A stretch of 64,000 nucleotides of DNA from Cellulomonas sp. KH9 (lineage in GTDB: Bacteria; Actinomycetota; Actinomycetes; Actinomycetales; Cellulomonadaceae). Location of the stretch: NCBI RefSeq assembly GCF_900114185.1, contig NZ_FOSE01000004.1, positions 124,001-188,000 of the forward strand, read 5' to 3'. Below the pieces are notes generated by a model that saw nothing but the letters and a program-made list of their open reading frames with translations, was not told where the DNA came from and did not search any database. Of this stretch, positions 50,237-59,083 are shown in pieces. Made by a program: the position numbers and the translations under genes. The stretch's first letter is position 1. Each line of letters opens with the position of its first letter.

Positions 50237-51145
50237 TCAGGACGTGACGTCGGCGGTGGTGAACCGGGCCCACGCCAGCGTGCCGAACACGACGACCCAG
50301 CCCGCCTGCACGGCCAGCCCCTGCGCCAGCACGTCCACCGAGGGGACGATGCGCAGCATCTCCGCGAAGTCGAACCAGTGGTGCGTCAGCAGCGCCGGGT
50401 GGATGACCGCGACCTGCGGCAGCTGGTCCAGGACGCTCGAGACCACGGCCACCACCACGGTGGCCGCCATCGCGCCCACCGGCACCTCCGTGAGGGTGGA
50501 GAAGAACAGCCCCACGGCCACGAGCCCGGTCATCGACAGCCCGACGTACGCCACCACCCCGGCGACCCGCAGCACGCCGTCCCCGAGCGGGACGGTGTCG
50601 CCGGACAGCAGCGTGAGGTCGCCCACCCCGAAGAGCACGGCGCCGGCCACCAGCCCCACGACGGCGATCGCCAGCACCGCCGCCGCGGCGAACGTGAGCG
50701 CGCCGAGCGCCTTGACGGCGAGGAGCCGCCCGCGCGCGACGGGCACCACAAGCAGGTAGCGCAGCGTGCCGGCGGACGCCTCGCCGGCGATCGCGTCGCC
50801 CGACGCGATGCCGATGGTCAGCGGCAGCAGGAACGGCGTGCACAGGAACAGCGACGCCACGACGAGGAACAGCCCGTTGCCCGTGACGCTGGCGACGAAC
50901 GGCGGCCCCTGGCCGGCCAGGCCCGCGTCCTGCGCCAGGCGCAGCACGACGCCCAGCAGCAGCGGGACGAACGCCAGGCCGACGAGCAGCACCACGTTGC
51001 GCCGCCGGCGCAGCACCAGGCGGAGCTCGGAGCGCACCAGGCGACCCGCCGCCCCGGGGTACCGGGCGGGCGCGTCGGGTGCGGCGTCGGGCCGGCCGGC
51101 GGGCACGGGTCGCGGCTCGGCCGCAGCGGTCTCACCGGGCGACAT
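50237..51145 (-). CDS. ABC-2 type transporter permease
   Basis: A 302-residue permease with a Pro/Ala-rich cytoplasmic N-terminus and six helices. The segment SGDAIAGEASAGTLRYLLVV before helix 3 is the typical ABC-2 export loop. It overlaps the ATPase gene by 14 bp and pairs with it. The cargo is unknown; similar modules export antimicrobial peptides or lipids. Confidence 0.9.
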   Translation of the reverse strand: MSPGETAAAEPRPVPAGRPDAAPDAPARYPGAAGRLVRSELRLVLRRRRNVVLLVGLAFVPLLLGVVLRLAQDAGLAGQGPPFVASVTGNGLFLVVASLFLCTPFLLPLTIGIASGDAIAGEASAGTLRYLLVVPVARGRLLAVKALGALTFAAAAVLAIAVVGLVAGAVLFGVGDLTLLSGDTVPLGDGVLRVAGVVAYVGLSMTGLVAVGLFFSTLTEVPVGAMAATVVVAVVSSVLDQLPQVAVIHPALLTHHWFDFAEMLRIVPSVDVLAQGLAVQAGWVVVFGTLAWARFTTADVTS

Positions 51146-52184
51146 CGAAGCCCTCCCCGGTCAGCTCGACGAACACCTGTTCCAGCGAGGGTCGGCGCAC
51201 GTCGAAGGCGAGCAGGCCGACGCCGGCGCGCACCAGCGCGGCCGCGACGTCCTGCGGCGCGGGTCGGTCGCGACCGTCGTCGGCCGCGTCCGAGGCGACG
51301 ACCGTGACGCCGCCGTCCACGACGCCCTGCTCGACCGTGACGTCGGCCAGCCCGAGGCGGCGCAGCTCGACGACGGCCGCGTCGACGTCCGCCGGTGCGG
51401 TGCGGACCATCACGTGCGCGGCTCGCCGTGCGGTGAGGTCGGCGCGCGGACCCTGCAGCAGCAGCCGCCCGCCGCCCATGATCCCGACGTGCGTGCAGAC
51501 CTGCTCGATCTCCGCGAGCAGGTGCGAGGACACCAGCACGGTCGTCCCGGCGTCGGCCAGCTCGCGCACCAGGTGCCGCACCTCCCGCGTGCCCTGCGGG
51601 TCCAGGCCGTTGGTCGGCTCGTCGAGCACCAGCAGGTCCCGGGGGCGCAGCAGCGCGGCGGCGAGCCCGAGGCGCTGCTTCATGCCCAGCGAGTACTGCC
51701 GGTAGCGCTTGTCGGCCGCGGCGCCCAGGCCCACGCGGTCCAGCGCGGCGTCCGACCGGGCGCGGGCGGTGCGCGGGTCCGTCGACGCGTCGACGGCGTC
51801 CAGCCGCGCGAGGTTGGCCCGCCCCGAGAGGTACGGCTGGAACGCCGGGCCCTCGACGAGCGCGCCCACCCGCGGCAGCACGCGCCCGGCCTCCCGGGGC
51901 ATCGGTGACCCCAGCAGGTGCACCTCGCCCGCGGTGGGGGCCACCAGGCCCAGCAGCATGCGGATCGTCGTGGTCTTGCCCGACCCGTTGGGGCCCAGGA
52001 ACCCGTAGACCGCCCCCCGTGGCACGTGCAGGTCGACACGGTCGACGGCCACCTGACCGGTGCGGAACCGCTTGGTCAGACCGTGCGTGCGGATCGCGTC
52101 GTCGCCCACCGCACCAGCCTGCGGCACGGCGGGCGCCGACGCGGGGGCGGCCGCCGTGGCGGTCGCCCCCGCGGGCGTCGTCAC
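51132..52184 (-). CDS. ABC transporter ATP-binding protein
   Basis: A 350-residue ATPase: IRTHGLTKRFRTGQVAVDRV, Walker A GPNGSGKTTTIR, signature YSLGMKQRLGLAAALL, Walker B LLVLDEPTNGLDP and switch VSSHLLAEIEQ. A C-terminal regulatory domain of about 90 residues (DUF4162-like) follows. An Ala/Pro-rich N-terminal extension of about 30 residues precedes the domain. It overlaps the LolA/RseB-like gene by 4 bp and the permease gene by 14 bp. Confidence 0.93.
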   Translation of the reverse strand: MTTPAGATATAAAPASAPAVPQAGAVGDDAIRTHGLTKRFRTGQVAVDRVDLHVPRGAVYGFLGPNGSGKTTTIRMLLGLVAPTAGEVHLLGSPMPREAGRVLPRVGALVEGPAFQPYLSGRANLARLDAVDASTDPRTARARSDAALDRVGLGAAADKRYRQYSLGMKQRLGLAAALLRPRDLLVLDEPTNGLDPQGTREVRHLVRELADAGTTVLVSSHLLAEIEQVCTHVGIMGGGRLLLQGPRADLTARRAAHVMVRTAPADVDAAVVELRRLGLADVTVEQGVVDGGVTVVASDAADDGRDRPAPQDVAAALVRAGVGLLAFDVRRPSLEQVFVELTGEGFDVAR

Positions 52185-53437
52185 GCGTCCGCCGCCGCGC
52201 GCAGCGCGTCCACCGGCACGGCCCCGACCAGCACGCGGCCGTCGTCGAGGACCAGCACCGACAGCAGCGTCGAGGTCAGCGCCCGGCCGCCCTCGACGGG
52301 CGTGGTCAGCTGGTCGTACAGCGCTCCGGCGTCCAGCTCGACCCCGGGGCCGTCGCCCTCGGGCATGAAGTCCTCGGCGAGCGCCTGCGCGCCCTCGCCG
52401 CCGATCGGGCCGTGCGCCCGCGGGTCGTCGCCGAGGGCGGACGGGTCGCCCGTCAGCAGCGCCGCGACGTCGACGTCGGTGAACTCGACGACCGTGTCCC
52501 AGCCGCTGCCGCTGACGGTCACGCCCTCGGGTGCCGTCATCGCCCCCGGGTCCGCCGGCAGGCCCTGCGCCGCGTCCGCGGCCGCGGCGTGCGCCGCGGC
52601 GTCCGGCAGCGGGACGGTCACCTCGCGGACCTCGGCCCCGGGGGGCGCGGAGAACGTCAGGACCGCCTCGCCCGGGTCGGCGAACGTCACGTCGGTGAAC
52701 CCGACCTCGAGCGCCGGCGTCGCGGCGTCGTCGTTGCTCCACACCTGCACCCGCAGCGGGGTCCACGTCGCGGCGTCCACGGCGACGACGACCCGCCCCA
52801 CGAGGGTGGTGGTGCTGCGCGGCGTCACGACCACCTGGTAGGCGTCACGGCCCGCGACGGTCGTGACGGCGTCCACGCCGACCGTCGCGTCCTTCTCGGC
52901 CCGCGCGAGCGCCTCGCGGCCCAGCTCGTCGGGGCTGGGCAGGTCGGCCGGCGGGGTCGCGGTGGCGGCCAGATCCTGCGCCCGTGCGGCGTCCTGCGGC
53001 GAGAGCGCGTAGTGCACGACCTCGTCGTCGGACGACGAGTACGTCCACGCCTGCGTGGCGTCGGTCACGACCGAGTACTCCGAGGCGGTGCCCAGCAGCG
53101 ACACGCGCGAGCGCGACTCGCCGTCGGTCCACACGCGCAGCGTGGTCGAGCCGCTGAGCAGGCTGACGGGGTCGGCGCCCGTCGCCTGCGTCAGCGACAG
53201 CTCCGGCAGGCCCAGGCGGGCCGTGTGCACCACCGTGCCGGACAGGGCCTGCGGCTCGGCGGCCGCGACCCGGTCCAGCAGCTCGGCCGCCGAGACCTCG
53301 GGCAGGCCCGCGGAGTCGGCCGACGCGAGCAGCGGGGGTGCGGCGAACGCCGCCGCGACGGCCACGACCGCGGTGACGGGCACGGCCCACGCGGCGCGGA
53401 GCCGCGGGCGGGCGGGGGAGGCGGGTGCGGTGTCCAT
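52181..53437 (-). CDS. Secreted or membrane-anchored LolA/RseB-like (DUF2092-type) protein
   Basis: A 418-residue protein with an N-terminal signal/anchor (about 14-38) and a large extracytoplasmic beta domain: ALSGTVVHTARLGLPELSL, RSRVSLLGTASEYSVVTDAT, VDAVTTVAGRDAYQVVVTPR. This is the curved beta-sheet of LolA/LppX/RseB proteins that bind lipid or sense envelope state. First gene of the three-gene ABC unit and divergent from a two-component system, so a lipid or antimicrobial stress response is plausible but unproven. Confidence 0.83.
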   Translation of the reverse strand: MDTAPASPARPRLRAAWAVPVTAVVAVAAAFAAPPLLASADSAGLPEVSAAELLDRVAAAEPQALSGTVVHTARLGLPELSLTQATGADPVSLLSGSTTLRVWTDGESRSRVSLLGTASEYSVVTDATQAWTYSSSDDEVVHYALSPQDAARAQDLAATATPPADLPSPDELGREALARAEKDATVGVDAVTTVAGRDAYQVVVTPRSTTTLVGRVVVAVDAATWTPLRVQVWSNDDAATPALEVGFTDVTFADPGEAVLTFSAPPGAEVREVTVPLPDAAAHAAAADAAQGLPADPGAMTAPEGVTVSGSGWDTVVEFTDVDVAALLTGDPSALGDDPRAHGPIGGEGAQALAEDFMPEGDGPGVELDAGALYDQLTTPVEGGRALTSTLLSVLVLDDGRVLVGAVPVDALRAAADA

Positions 53438-53460
53438 GTCCCCACCCTGCGCCCCCCGGC

Positions 53461-53476
53461 CTGAGCGGACGCTGAG
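53461..53476 (+). promoter_or_regulatory. Candidate direct-repeat site for the adjacent response regulator
   Basis: CTGAG at 53461-53465 and again at 53472-53476, 11 bases apart (about one helical turn), in the 94-bp gap between the divergent LolA/ABC and two-component operons. OmpR-type regulators usually bind such direct repeats. No matching pair was compared elsewhere. Confidence 0.38.
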
Positions 53477-53531
53477 GACGCCGCCGCGGCGGGCGCCCCG
53501 GGCGGGCACCGGCGGGTGGGATGCTGCCGGG

Positions 53532-54188
53532 GTGCGGGTGCTGGTGGTCGACGACGAGGTGGGGCTCGTGCGCGCCCTGCGCCGGGGTCTGACGGCCGAG
53601 GGCTTCGCCGTCGACGCCGCCCACGACGGCGCGACGGGTCTGTCGATGGCGGTCGACGGCGCGTACGACGTGCTGGTGGTCGACGTGATGCTGCCGCGGC
53701 GCAACGGCTACGACCTGGTCACGGCGCTGCGCGCGCAGGACGTGTGGACGCCCGTCCTCATGCTCTCGGCCAAGGACGGTGAGCACGACGTGGCGGACGG
53801 GCTCGACGTCGGCGCCGACGACTACCTCACCAAGCCGTTCTCGTTCGTCGTGCTCGTCGCCCGGCTGCGGGCGCTGGTGCGCCGTCCGGTCGCGCCGCGC
53901 CCCGCGGTGCTGCGGGCCGGCGCGCTGACGCTCGACCCCGCGTCGCGCGAGGTCACGCGGGACGGCCGCCCGGTCGCGCTCACCGTGCGGGAGACGGCCC
54001 TGCTGGAGTACCTCCTGCGGCACGCCGACCGCGTCGTCGGCAAGATCGAGCTGCTCGACCACGTCTTCGACACCGGCGGCGAGGACCCGAACGTCGTCGA
54101 GGTGTACGTCGGCTACCTGCGCCGCAAGCTGGGCCGCGACGCGGTCACCACGGTGCGCGGCGCCGGGTACCGGGTGGGTGGGGCGTGA
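53532..54188 (+). CDS. OmpR-family response regulator
   Basis: A 218-residue regulator. The receiver (about 1-118) shows VLVVDDEVGLVRALRRGL, phosphoacceptor Asp at about 51 in VVDVMLPRRNGYDL, and LTKPFSF with the conserved Lys. The C-terminal winged helix (about 125-218) ends VEVYVGYLRRKLGRDAVTTV and RGAGYRVG. It overlaps the kinase gene by 4 bp. Its likely targets include the divergent LolA/ABC operon. Confidence 0.93.
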   Translation: MRVLVVDDEVGLVRALRRGLTAEGFAVDAAHDGATGLSMAVDGAYDVLVVDVMLPRRNGYDLVTALRAQDVWTPVLMLSAKDGEHDVADGLDVGADDYLTKPFSFVVLVARLRALVRRPVAPRPAVLRAGALTLDPASREVTRDGRPVALTVRETALLEYLLRHADRVVGKIELLDHVFDTGGEDPNVVEVYVGYLRRKLGRDAVTTVRGAGYRVGGA

Positions 54189-55594
54189 CCGGGCCCGCGG
54201 CGGGCACGCCGCCCACCGGGCCGGGCGGCCCACGCCGGCGTGCCCTGTCGTTGCGGGCCCGCCTCACGCTCGTCGCCACCCTCGCCGTCGCGGTGGTCCT
54301 GGTCGCCGGTGCCCTCGCGCTCTCGGCGGCGCTCGGCACCGCGCGGACCGCCGCCCTGGACGACGTCGTCCGCGAGCGCTCGCAGACGCTGGCCGCGCTG
54401 GTGGCGGACGACCGCGTGCCCGAGGCGCTGCCCGTCCAGCAGCCCGGCGAGGTGGCACAGCTGCTCGACGCGTCGGGGCGCGTCCTGGCGACGTCCGCGA
54501 CCGCCTCCCGCACGCTGCCGGTGGTCGACCCCGCGACCCTCGCCGCGTGGCGCGACCGCGCGGGCGACGACGTGCTCGTGGTGGGCGCGCACGCCGGTGC
54601 CTACGACGAGGTCGCGCGAGCGGCGGTACAGGCGGTGACCTGGCGGGGGGAGCCCGCCACGCTGGTCACGACCGTCCCGGCGACCGACGTCCAGGGTGTG
54701 CTGCGCGCCCTGCGCGTCGCGCTCCTGCTGGTGGTGCCGGTGCTGACCGTCGGGTTCGCGGTGGTGCTGTGGACCGTGCTGGGGCGCGCCCTGGCACCCG
54801 TCGAGCAGCTGCGCGCCGCGGCCGACCGGGTCGCGCTCGCGGGTGGGCCCGGCGCCCTGCCCGTCCCGCCCGTCGACGACGAGCTCGCGGCGCTCGCGCG
54901 CACGCTCAACTCGATGCTGGACCGGCTCGAGGTGGCCGCCGCGCGGCAGCGCACCTTCGTCGCGGACGCCGCGCACGAGCTGCGCTCACCGGTCACGGCG
55001 GCACGGGCGGCGGTCGAGGTCGCCGCCGCGCACCCCGGCGCGTACCCGGTGGACGACCTCGTCGCGGACCTGGCCCCGCAGGTCGCCCGGATGCAGACGC
55101 TCGTGGACGACCTGCTGGTGCTGGCGCGCGTGGGCGCGTCGGACGCCCCGCGTGCGCCCGTCGACCTGGTGGCCGTGGCGGCGGACGTCGCGGCGGGCCT
55201 CGCGCCCGCGGCGCGGGAGCGGGACGTCCGGGTGGCCGTGCACGGGGTGGGCACCGCGACCGCCACCGTCGACGGGGCCACGCGCGTGGTGCGCAACCTC
55301 GTCGCGAACGCCGTGCGGCACGCCCGCAGCACGGTCGCGGTCACGGTCGAGCCCGGCCCCGGGGTCGTCCGCCTCCTGGTCGACGACGACGGCACGGGCA
55401 TCCCGCCGGCCGATCGCGAGCGGGTGTTCGAGCGGTTCGTGCGGCTCGACGAGGCACGTGAGCGTGACGTGGGCGGTGCGGGCCTCGGCCTGGCGATCGC
55501 CCGCGAGGTCGCCCGCGACCTGGGCGGCGACGTGCGGGTGGCGGACGCCCCGGGGGCGGGCACACGGACGGTCCTGGAGCTCCCCGCGGGCTGA
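54185..55594 (+). CDS. Two-component sensor histidine kinase
   Basis: A 469-residue kinase. Two membrane helices (about 28-50 and 178-200) flank an extracytoplasmic sensor of about 125 residues. A HAMP-like segment RALAPVEQLRAAADRVALAG follows, then HisKA with VADAAHELRSPVTAARAA and HATPase_c with RNLVANAVRHARS, VDDDGTGIPPADRERVFER and GAGLGLAIAREVA. All catalytic motifs are intact. It pairs with the overlapping OmpR-type regulator. Confidence 0.93.
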   Translation: MTGPAAGTPPTGPGGPRRRALSLRARLTLVATLAVAVVLVAGALALSAALGTARTAALDDVVRERSQTLAALVADDRVPEALPVQQPGEVAQLLDASGRVLATSATASRTLPVVDPATLAAWRDRAGDDVLVVGAHAGAYDEVARAAVQAVTWRGEPATLVTTVPATDVQGVLRALRVALLLVVPVLTVGFAVVLWTVLGRALAPVEQLRAAADRVALAGGPGALPVPPVDDELAALARTLNSMLDRLEVAAARQRTFVADAAHELRSPVTAARAAVEVAAAHPGAYPVDDLVADLAPQVARMQTLVDDLLVLARVGASDAPRAPVDLVAVAADVAAGLAPAARERDVRVAVHGVGTATATVDGATRVVRNLVANAVRHARSTVAVTVEPGPGVVRLLVDDDGTGIPPADRERVFERFVRLDEARERDVGGAGLGLAIAREVARDLGGDVRVADAPGAGTRTVLELPAG

Positions 55595-55692
55595 CCCGTC
55601 GTGGGTCCCGCTGCCCTGACCTGCGCGGTCGGTCGGCGCGTGCGACGATCCCGGAGCGCGTCCGCACCGGGCGTCGGACGACGGGAGGACGC

Positions 55693-56496
55693 ATGCCGCT
55701 GGCGGTCGGCCGGGCCCACGCACCCACGGCCACGACGTCCCGGGTCGACCGGGTGCGGATCGACGGGCTCCCGCTGCGTACCCGCACGCTGCGCGACGCG
55801 ATGGTGGACGAGCTGCCGGAGCGCGAGCGCCTCGACGTCGTGCTCGTGCACGGGCTGGGGGCCTCGTCGGCGACCCTCCACCCGCTCGCGCGGCGGCTGG
55901 CTCTCGCCGGGACCGTGCACCTGCTCGACCTGCCGGGGTTCGGGCGCGTCCCGCGGCCCCGCACCGACGTCGGTGTGGCGGACCTGGCCCGGCTCGTCAC
56001 GCGCTGGGCCGGGCGCACCGGGATCGAGGGCGCCACCTGGGTCGGGCACTCCATGGGAGCGCAGGTCGTGGTCGAGGCCGTCGCCACGACGCCCGCCGTG
56101 GCGTCCCACGCGGTGCTCGTCGGCCCCACCGTCGACGACGACGCCCGCACCGCCGCCCAGCAGCTGGTGCGTCTGGCGGCCGGTGCGGTCTTCGAGCCGG
56201 TGCGGGCGCAGGCGCTGCTGGCGCGCACCTACGCCGAGTGCGGACCCCGCTGGTACCTCGCGGTGCTGCGGCACATGCTGGAGCACCCCGTCGCCGAGCG
56301 GGTCCGGCAGGTCGACGCGCCCGTGCTCGTCGTGCGGGGCGAGCACGACAGGGTCGCGCCGCCCGGGTGGGCGGCGCGACTCGCGTCGGCGGCGCGGCGC
56401 GGCACGCACGTGACCGTCCCCGGGGCGTCGCACGCCGCGATGTACGCCCGCCCCGACGAGGTGGCCGACCTCGTGCTGGAGCACGTCGCGCGATGA
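55693..56496 (+). CDS. Alpha/beta hydrolase
   Basis: A 267-residue serine hydrolase: VLVHGLGASSATLHPLARRL with oxyanion His-Gly, nucleophile elbow VGHSMGAQVVVEAVA, Asp in VVRGEHDRVAPP and His in PGASHAAMYARP. ATG 55693 has GGGAGGAC upstream. It overlaps the next hydrolase gene by ATGA, so the two enzymes are made together; a shared lipid-like substrate is possible. Confidence 0.88.
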   Translation: MPLAVGRAHAPTATTSRVDRVRIDGLPLRTRTLRDAMVDELPERERLDVVLVHGLGASSATLHPLARRLALAGTVHLLDLPGFGRVPRPRTDVGVADLARLVTRWAGRTGIEGATWVGHSMGAQVVVEAVATTPAVASHAVLVGPTVDDDARTAAQQLVRLAAGAVFEPVRAQALLARTYAECGPRWYLAVLRHMLEHPVAERVRQVDAPVLVVRGEHDRVAPPGWAARLASAARRGTHVTVPGASHAAMYARPDEVADLVLEHVAR

Positions 56497-57275
56497 CGGG
56501 CGGGTCGGCCGCGAGGACGGTGCCGGGGCCGCCCACCGGGCCGCGGGCGGCCGGGCGGGCGGCCGCGGAGGTGCGCCACCGGCTGCGCCAGGGCGCGGCC
56601 TGGGCGCGGGACTACGCGTGGATCGTCCGGGCGCAGGCGCGGGCCGTCCTCGCCGCGCCGCTGCCCGGCTCCCTGGCGGGCGGCGACCGCATGCCCGTCG
56701 TGCTGCTGCCCGGCATCTACGAGACGTGGCCGGTGATGACGCCGCTGGCACGGGCCCTGCACGCCGCGGGGCACCCCGTGCACACCGTGCCGGCGCTCGG
56801 GCTCAACCTGCGGCCGCTGGAGATGTCCACACCGCTCGTGGTGGAGCGCCTGGAGGCCCTGGGGCTCGGCCGCGTCGTGCTCGTGGCGCACTCCAAGGGC
56901 GGGCTGATCGGCAAGATGGTGCTCGCCGACGAGGACGCCGGGCCGCGGGTCGCGGGCCTGGTCGCCGTGAACACCCCGTTCGCCGGCTCGGTGTACGCCC
57001 GCTGGTTCCCGGCGCGCCCGGTGCGGGCGCTGTCCCCGTTCGACCCCGACCTGCTCGCCCTGGCGCGGGACGTCGCCGCGCACGCGCGGATCTGGTCGGT
57101 CTACGCGCGCTTCGACCCCCACGTGCCGGGGGGCAGCGAGCTCGCGGGCGCGGTCAACGTCCGCCTGCCGCTCGACGGGCACTTCCGCCCGCTCGACGAC
57201 CCGCGCCTGCACGCCGCCGTGCTCGAGGCGGTCACGCACCTCGCCGACGCCACCGGGGGCCCGGGCGGCGCCTGA
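56493..57275 (+). CDS. Lipase-like alpha/beta hydrolase
   Basis: A 260-residue protein with VVLLPGIYETWPVMTPLARA, nucleophile elbow VAHSKGGLIGKMVLADE (Ser between His and Lys), VAVNTPFAGSVYARWFPAR, and a C-terminal His in LDGHFRPLDDP. This pattern resembles EstA/Lip-like triacylglycerol lipases without a lid. There is no signal peptide; a basic Arg-rich region precedes a short hydrophobic stretch. It is coupled to the preceding hydrolase gene. Confidence 0.83.
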   Translation: MTGGSAARTVPGPPTGPRAAGRAAAEVRHRLRQGAAWARDYAWIVRAQARAVLAAPLPGSLAGGDRMPVVLLPGIYETWPVMTPLARALHAAGHPVHTVPALGLNLRPLEMSTPLVVERLEALGLGRVVLVAHSKGGLIGKMVLADEDAGPRVAGLVAVNTPFAGSVYARWFPARPVRALSPFDPDLLALARDVAAHARIWSVYARFDPHVPGGSELAGAVNVRLPLDGHFRPLDDPRLHAAVLEAVTHLADATGGPGGA

Positions 57276-57296
57276 CCGGGTGCGCCCCGCACCCGG
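57276..57296. terminator. Hairpin between lipase-like and MFS genes
   Basis: CCGGGTGCG (57276-57284) pairs perfectly with CGCACCCGG (57288-57296) around CCC, immediately after the lipase-like stop and facing the convergent MFS gene end. Confidence 0.62.
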
Positions 57297-57331
57297 GTCG
57301 CGTCCGCGCCCGCCGCAACCCGCCGGGGGTG

Positions 57332-58858
57332 TCAGTGGTGACCGGCGACGGCGGCGCCGGCCGGTGCCGAGCGCACGGCGAGCGCACCCGCGATCGCGGG
57401 CAGCGTCAGCACCGCACCCACGAGGAAGGCCGCGTGCACGCCCTCCGCCGTCGCGACGAGCGTCGACGCGCCGGCGGCCGCCCGGTCCGTCGCCACCGCC
57501 GACAGGACCGTGACGAACACGGCGGTGCCGGCCGCGCCCGCGACCTGCTGCACGGTGCCGATGATCGCGCTGCCGTGGGAGTAGCGGTCGGCGCTGACCG
57601 ACCCGAGCGCGGAGGTGAACAGCGGCGTGAACACCAGCGCCAGCCCCGCGGACATCGTCAGGTGCGCCGCGACCAGCAGCCAGGGCTGCGTCTGCTCGCC
57701 GAGCAGCAGCGCCATGCCCCACGTGGCCGTGCTGACCAGCACGGTGCCCGGCACCAGCAGGGGACGCGCGCCGACCCGGTCGTACGCGCGCCCGACCAGC
57801 GGTGCGAGCAGCCCCATGAGCAGCCCACCGGGCAGCAGCATGAGGCCGGTGCGCAGGGTGTCGAGGCCGAGCACGTCCTGCGCGTAGATGGGCAGCATGA
57901 TGATGACGCCGAACAGGGCCATCATCATGATCGCCATCAGCCCGACCGACACGGCGAACGTGCGGGAGCGGAACACCCGCAGGTCCAGCAGGGCGTCGTC
58001 GGTGCGCTGCAGCCGCAGCTGGCGTGCGACGAACAGGGTGAGCCCCACGGCCCCGGCGACCAGGGCGGCCCCGGTCGCGGGCTGCAGGCCGCCGGCGACG
58101 ACCTCGCCGACCCGCGACATGCCCAGCACGAGGCCGCCGAACGCGACGGCCGACAGGGCCACGGAGACCACGTCGACCCGCGCGTGGCGCGGCTGCGTGA
58201 CGTTCGGCAGCCGCAGCGCGCCCAGGGCCAGTGCGGCGAGGGCGACGGGCAGCACGACCCCGAACATCCACCGCCAGTCCAGCACCGACAGGATCAGGCC
58301 GGAGAGGGTCGGGCCGACGGCGGGGGCGACGGAGATGACGATCGAGATGTTGCCCATCGTGCGTCCGCGGGAGGCCGGCGGGGTCACGGTCATGACGGTC
58401 GTCATGAGCAGCGGCAGCATCACCGCGGTGCCGGTGGCCTGGACGACGCGCCCCGCCAGCAGCACCTCGAACCCGGGGGAGAGCGCGCACACCAGCGTGC
58501 CGACGGAGAACAGCCCCATCGCGGTGAGGAACGCCGCCCGGGTCGTGGTGCGCTGCAGGAAGAACCCGGTCACGGGGATGACCACGGCCATCGTCAGCAG
58601 GAACCCGGTCGTCAGCCACTGCGCGGTGGCCGCGGTGATGCCGAGGTCGTCCATGAGCCGCGGCAGCGCGACGCCCATGATCGTCTCGTTGAGGATGACG
58701 ACGAACGTGGAGACCAGCAGCAGCGTGACCGCGAGCCTGTCGCGCGGCGACATCGCGACGGGGACGCCGGCGCCGCCCGCGGGCGCGGCGGTCGTCGCCC
58801 CCGCGACGGCGGCGGGCGGAGCGGGCGGCGCGGCGGGTGGAGCGGTCCTGTCGGTCAC
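57332..58858 (-). CDS. MFS transporter, DHA2 (EmrB/QacA) drug exporter family
   Basis: A 508-residue, 14-helix-type exporter. Family motifs: VVILNETIMGVALPRLMDDL in helix 1, AQWLTTGFLLTMAVVIPVTG, LVCALSPGFEVLLAGRVVQA, and motif C-like ISVAPAVGPTLSGLILS. Proton-driven efflux of drugs or metabolites is expected. GTG 58858 gives an Ala/Pro-rich leader of about 35 residues; no strong Shine-Dalgarno sequence. No regulator gene is adjacent, so control is unclear. Confidence 0.92.
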   Translation of the reverse strand: MTDRTAPPAAPPAPPAAVAGATTAAPAGGAGVPVAMSPRDRLAVTLLLVSTFVVILNETIMGVALPRLMDDLGITAATAQWLTTGFLLTMAVVIPVTGFFLQRTTTRAAFLTAMGLFSVGTLVCALSPGFEVLLAGRVVQATGTAVMLPLLMTTVMTVTPPASRGRTMGNISIVISVAPAVGPTLSGLILSVLDWRWMFGVVLPVALAALALGALRLPNVTQPRHARVDVVSVALSAVAFGGLVLGMSRVGEVVAGGLQPATGAALVAGAVGLTLFVARQLRLQRTDDALLDLRVFRSRTFAVSVGLMAIMMMALFGVIIMLPIYAQDVLGLDTLRTGLMLLPGGLLMGLLAPLVGRAYDRVGARPLLVPGTVLVSTATWGMALLLGEQTQPWLLVAAHLTMSAGLALVFTPLFTSALGSVSADRYSHGSAIIGTVQQVAGAAGTAVFVTVLSAVATDRAAAGASTLVATAEGVHAAFLVGAVLTLPAIAGALAVRSAPAGAAVAGHH

Positions 58859-59040
58859 GAGGTCGCCTGTCGGTTCGGGCCCGTGCGGGGCGCGGCGGTG
58901 GACGGACGGCCGCCGGGCGCAGCAGCCGTGCCCGGGCAGTCTGAGGTGCCAACCGCGCACCGGTCGACGACATTCCGGGGCAGACCTACCGACTCGTGGC
59001 ACGCCCCGGAGTCGTCGGGCGCGGCCGCACGACGAGGGTC

Positions 59041-59075
59041 GGCCGCGACCCCGGCCGCCGGCCGGGGACGCGGCC
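59041..59075 (-). terminator. Terminator after the luxS-pfs operon
   Basis: GGCCGCG-A-CCCCGGCC (59041-59056) and GGCCGGGG-A-CGCGGCC (59060-59075) form a 15-bp stem with one A-A bulge and a 3-base loop. It begins 9 bases beyond the pfs stop on the minus strand. Confidence 0.75.
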
Positions 59076-59083
59076 TCCGCCGG

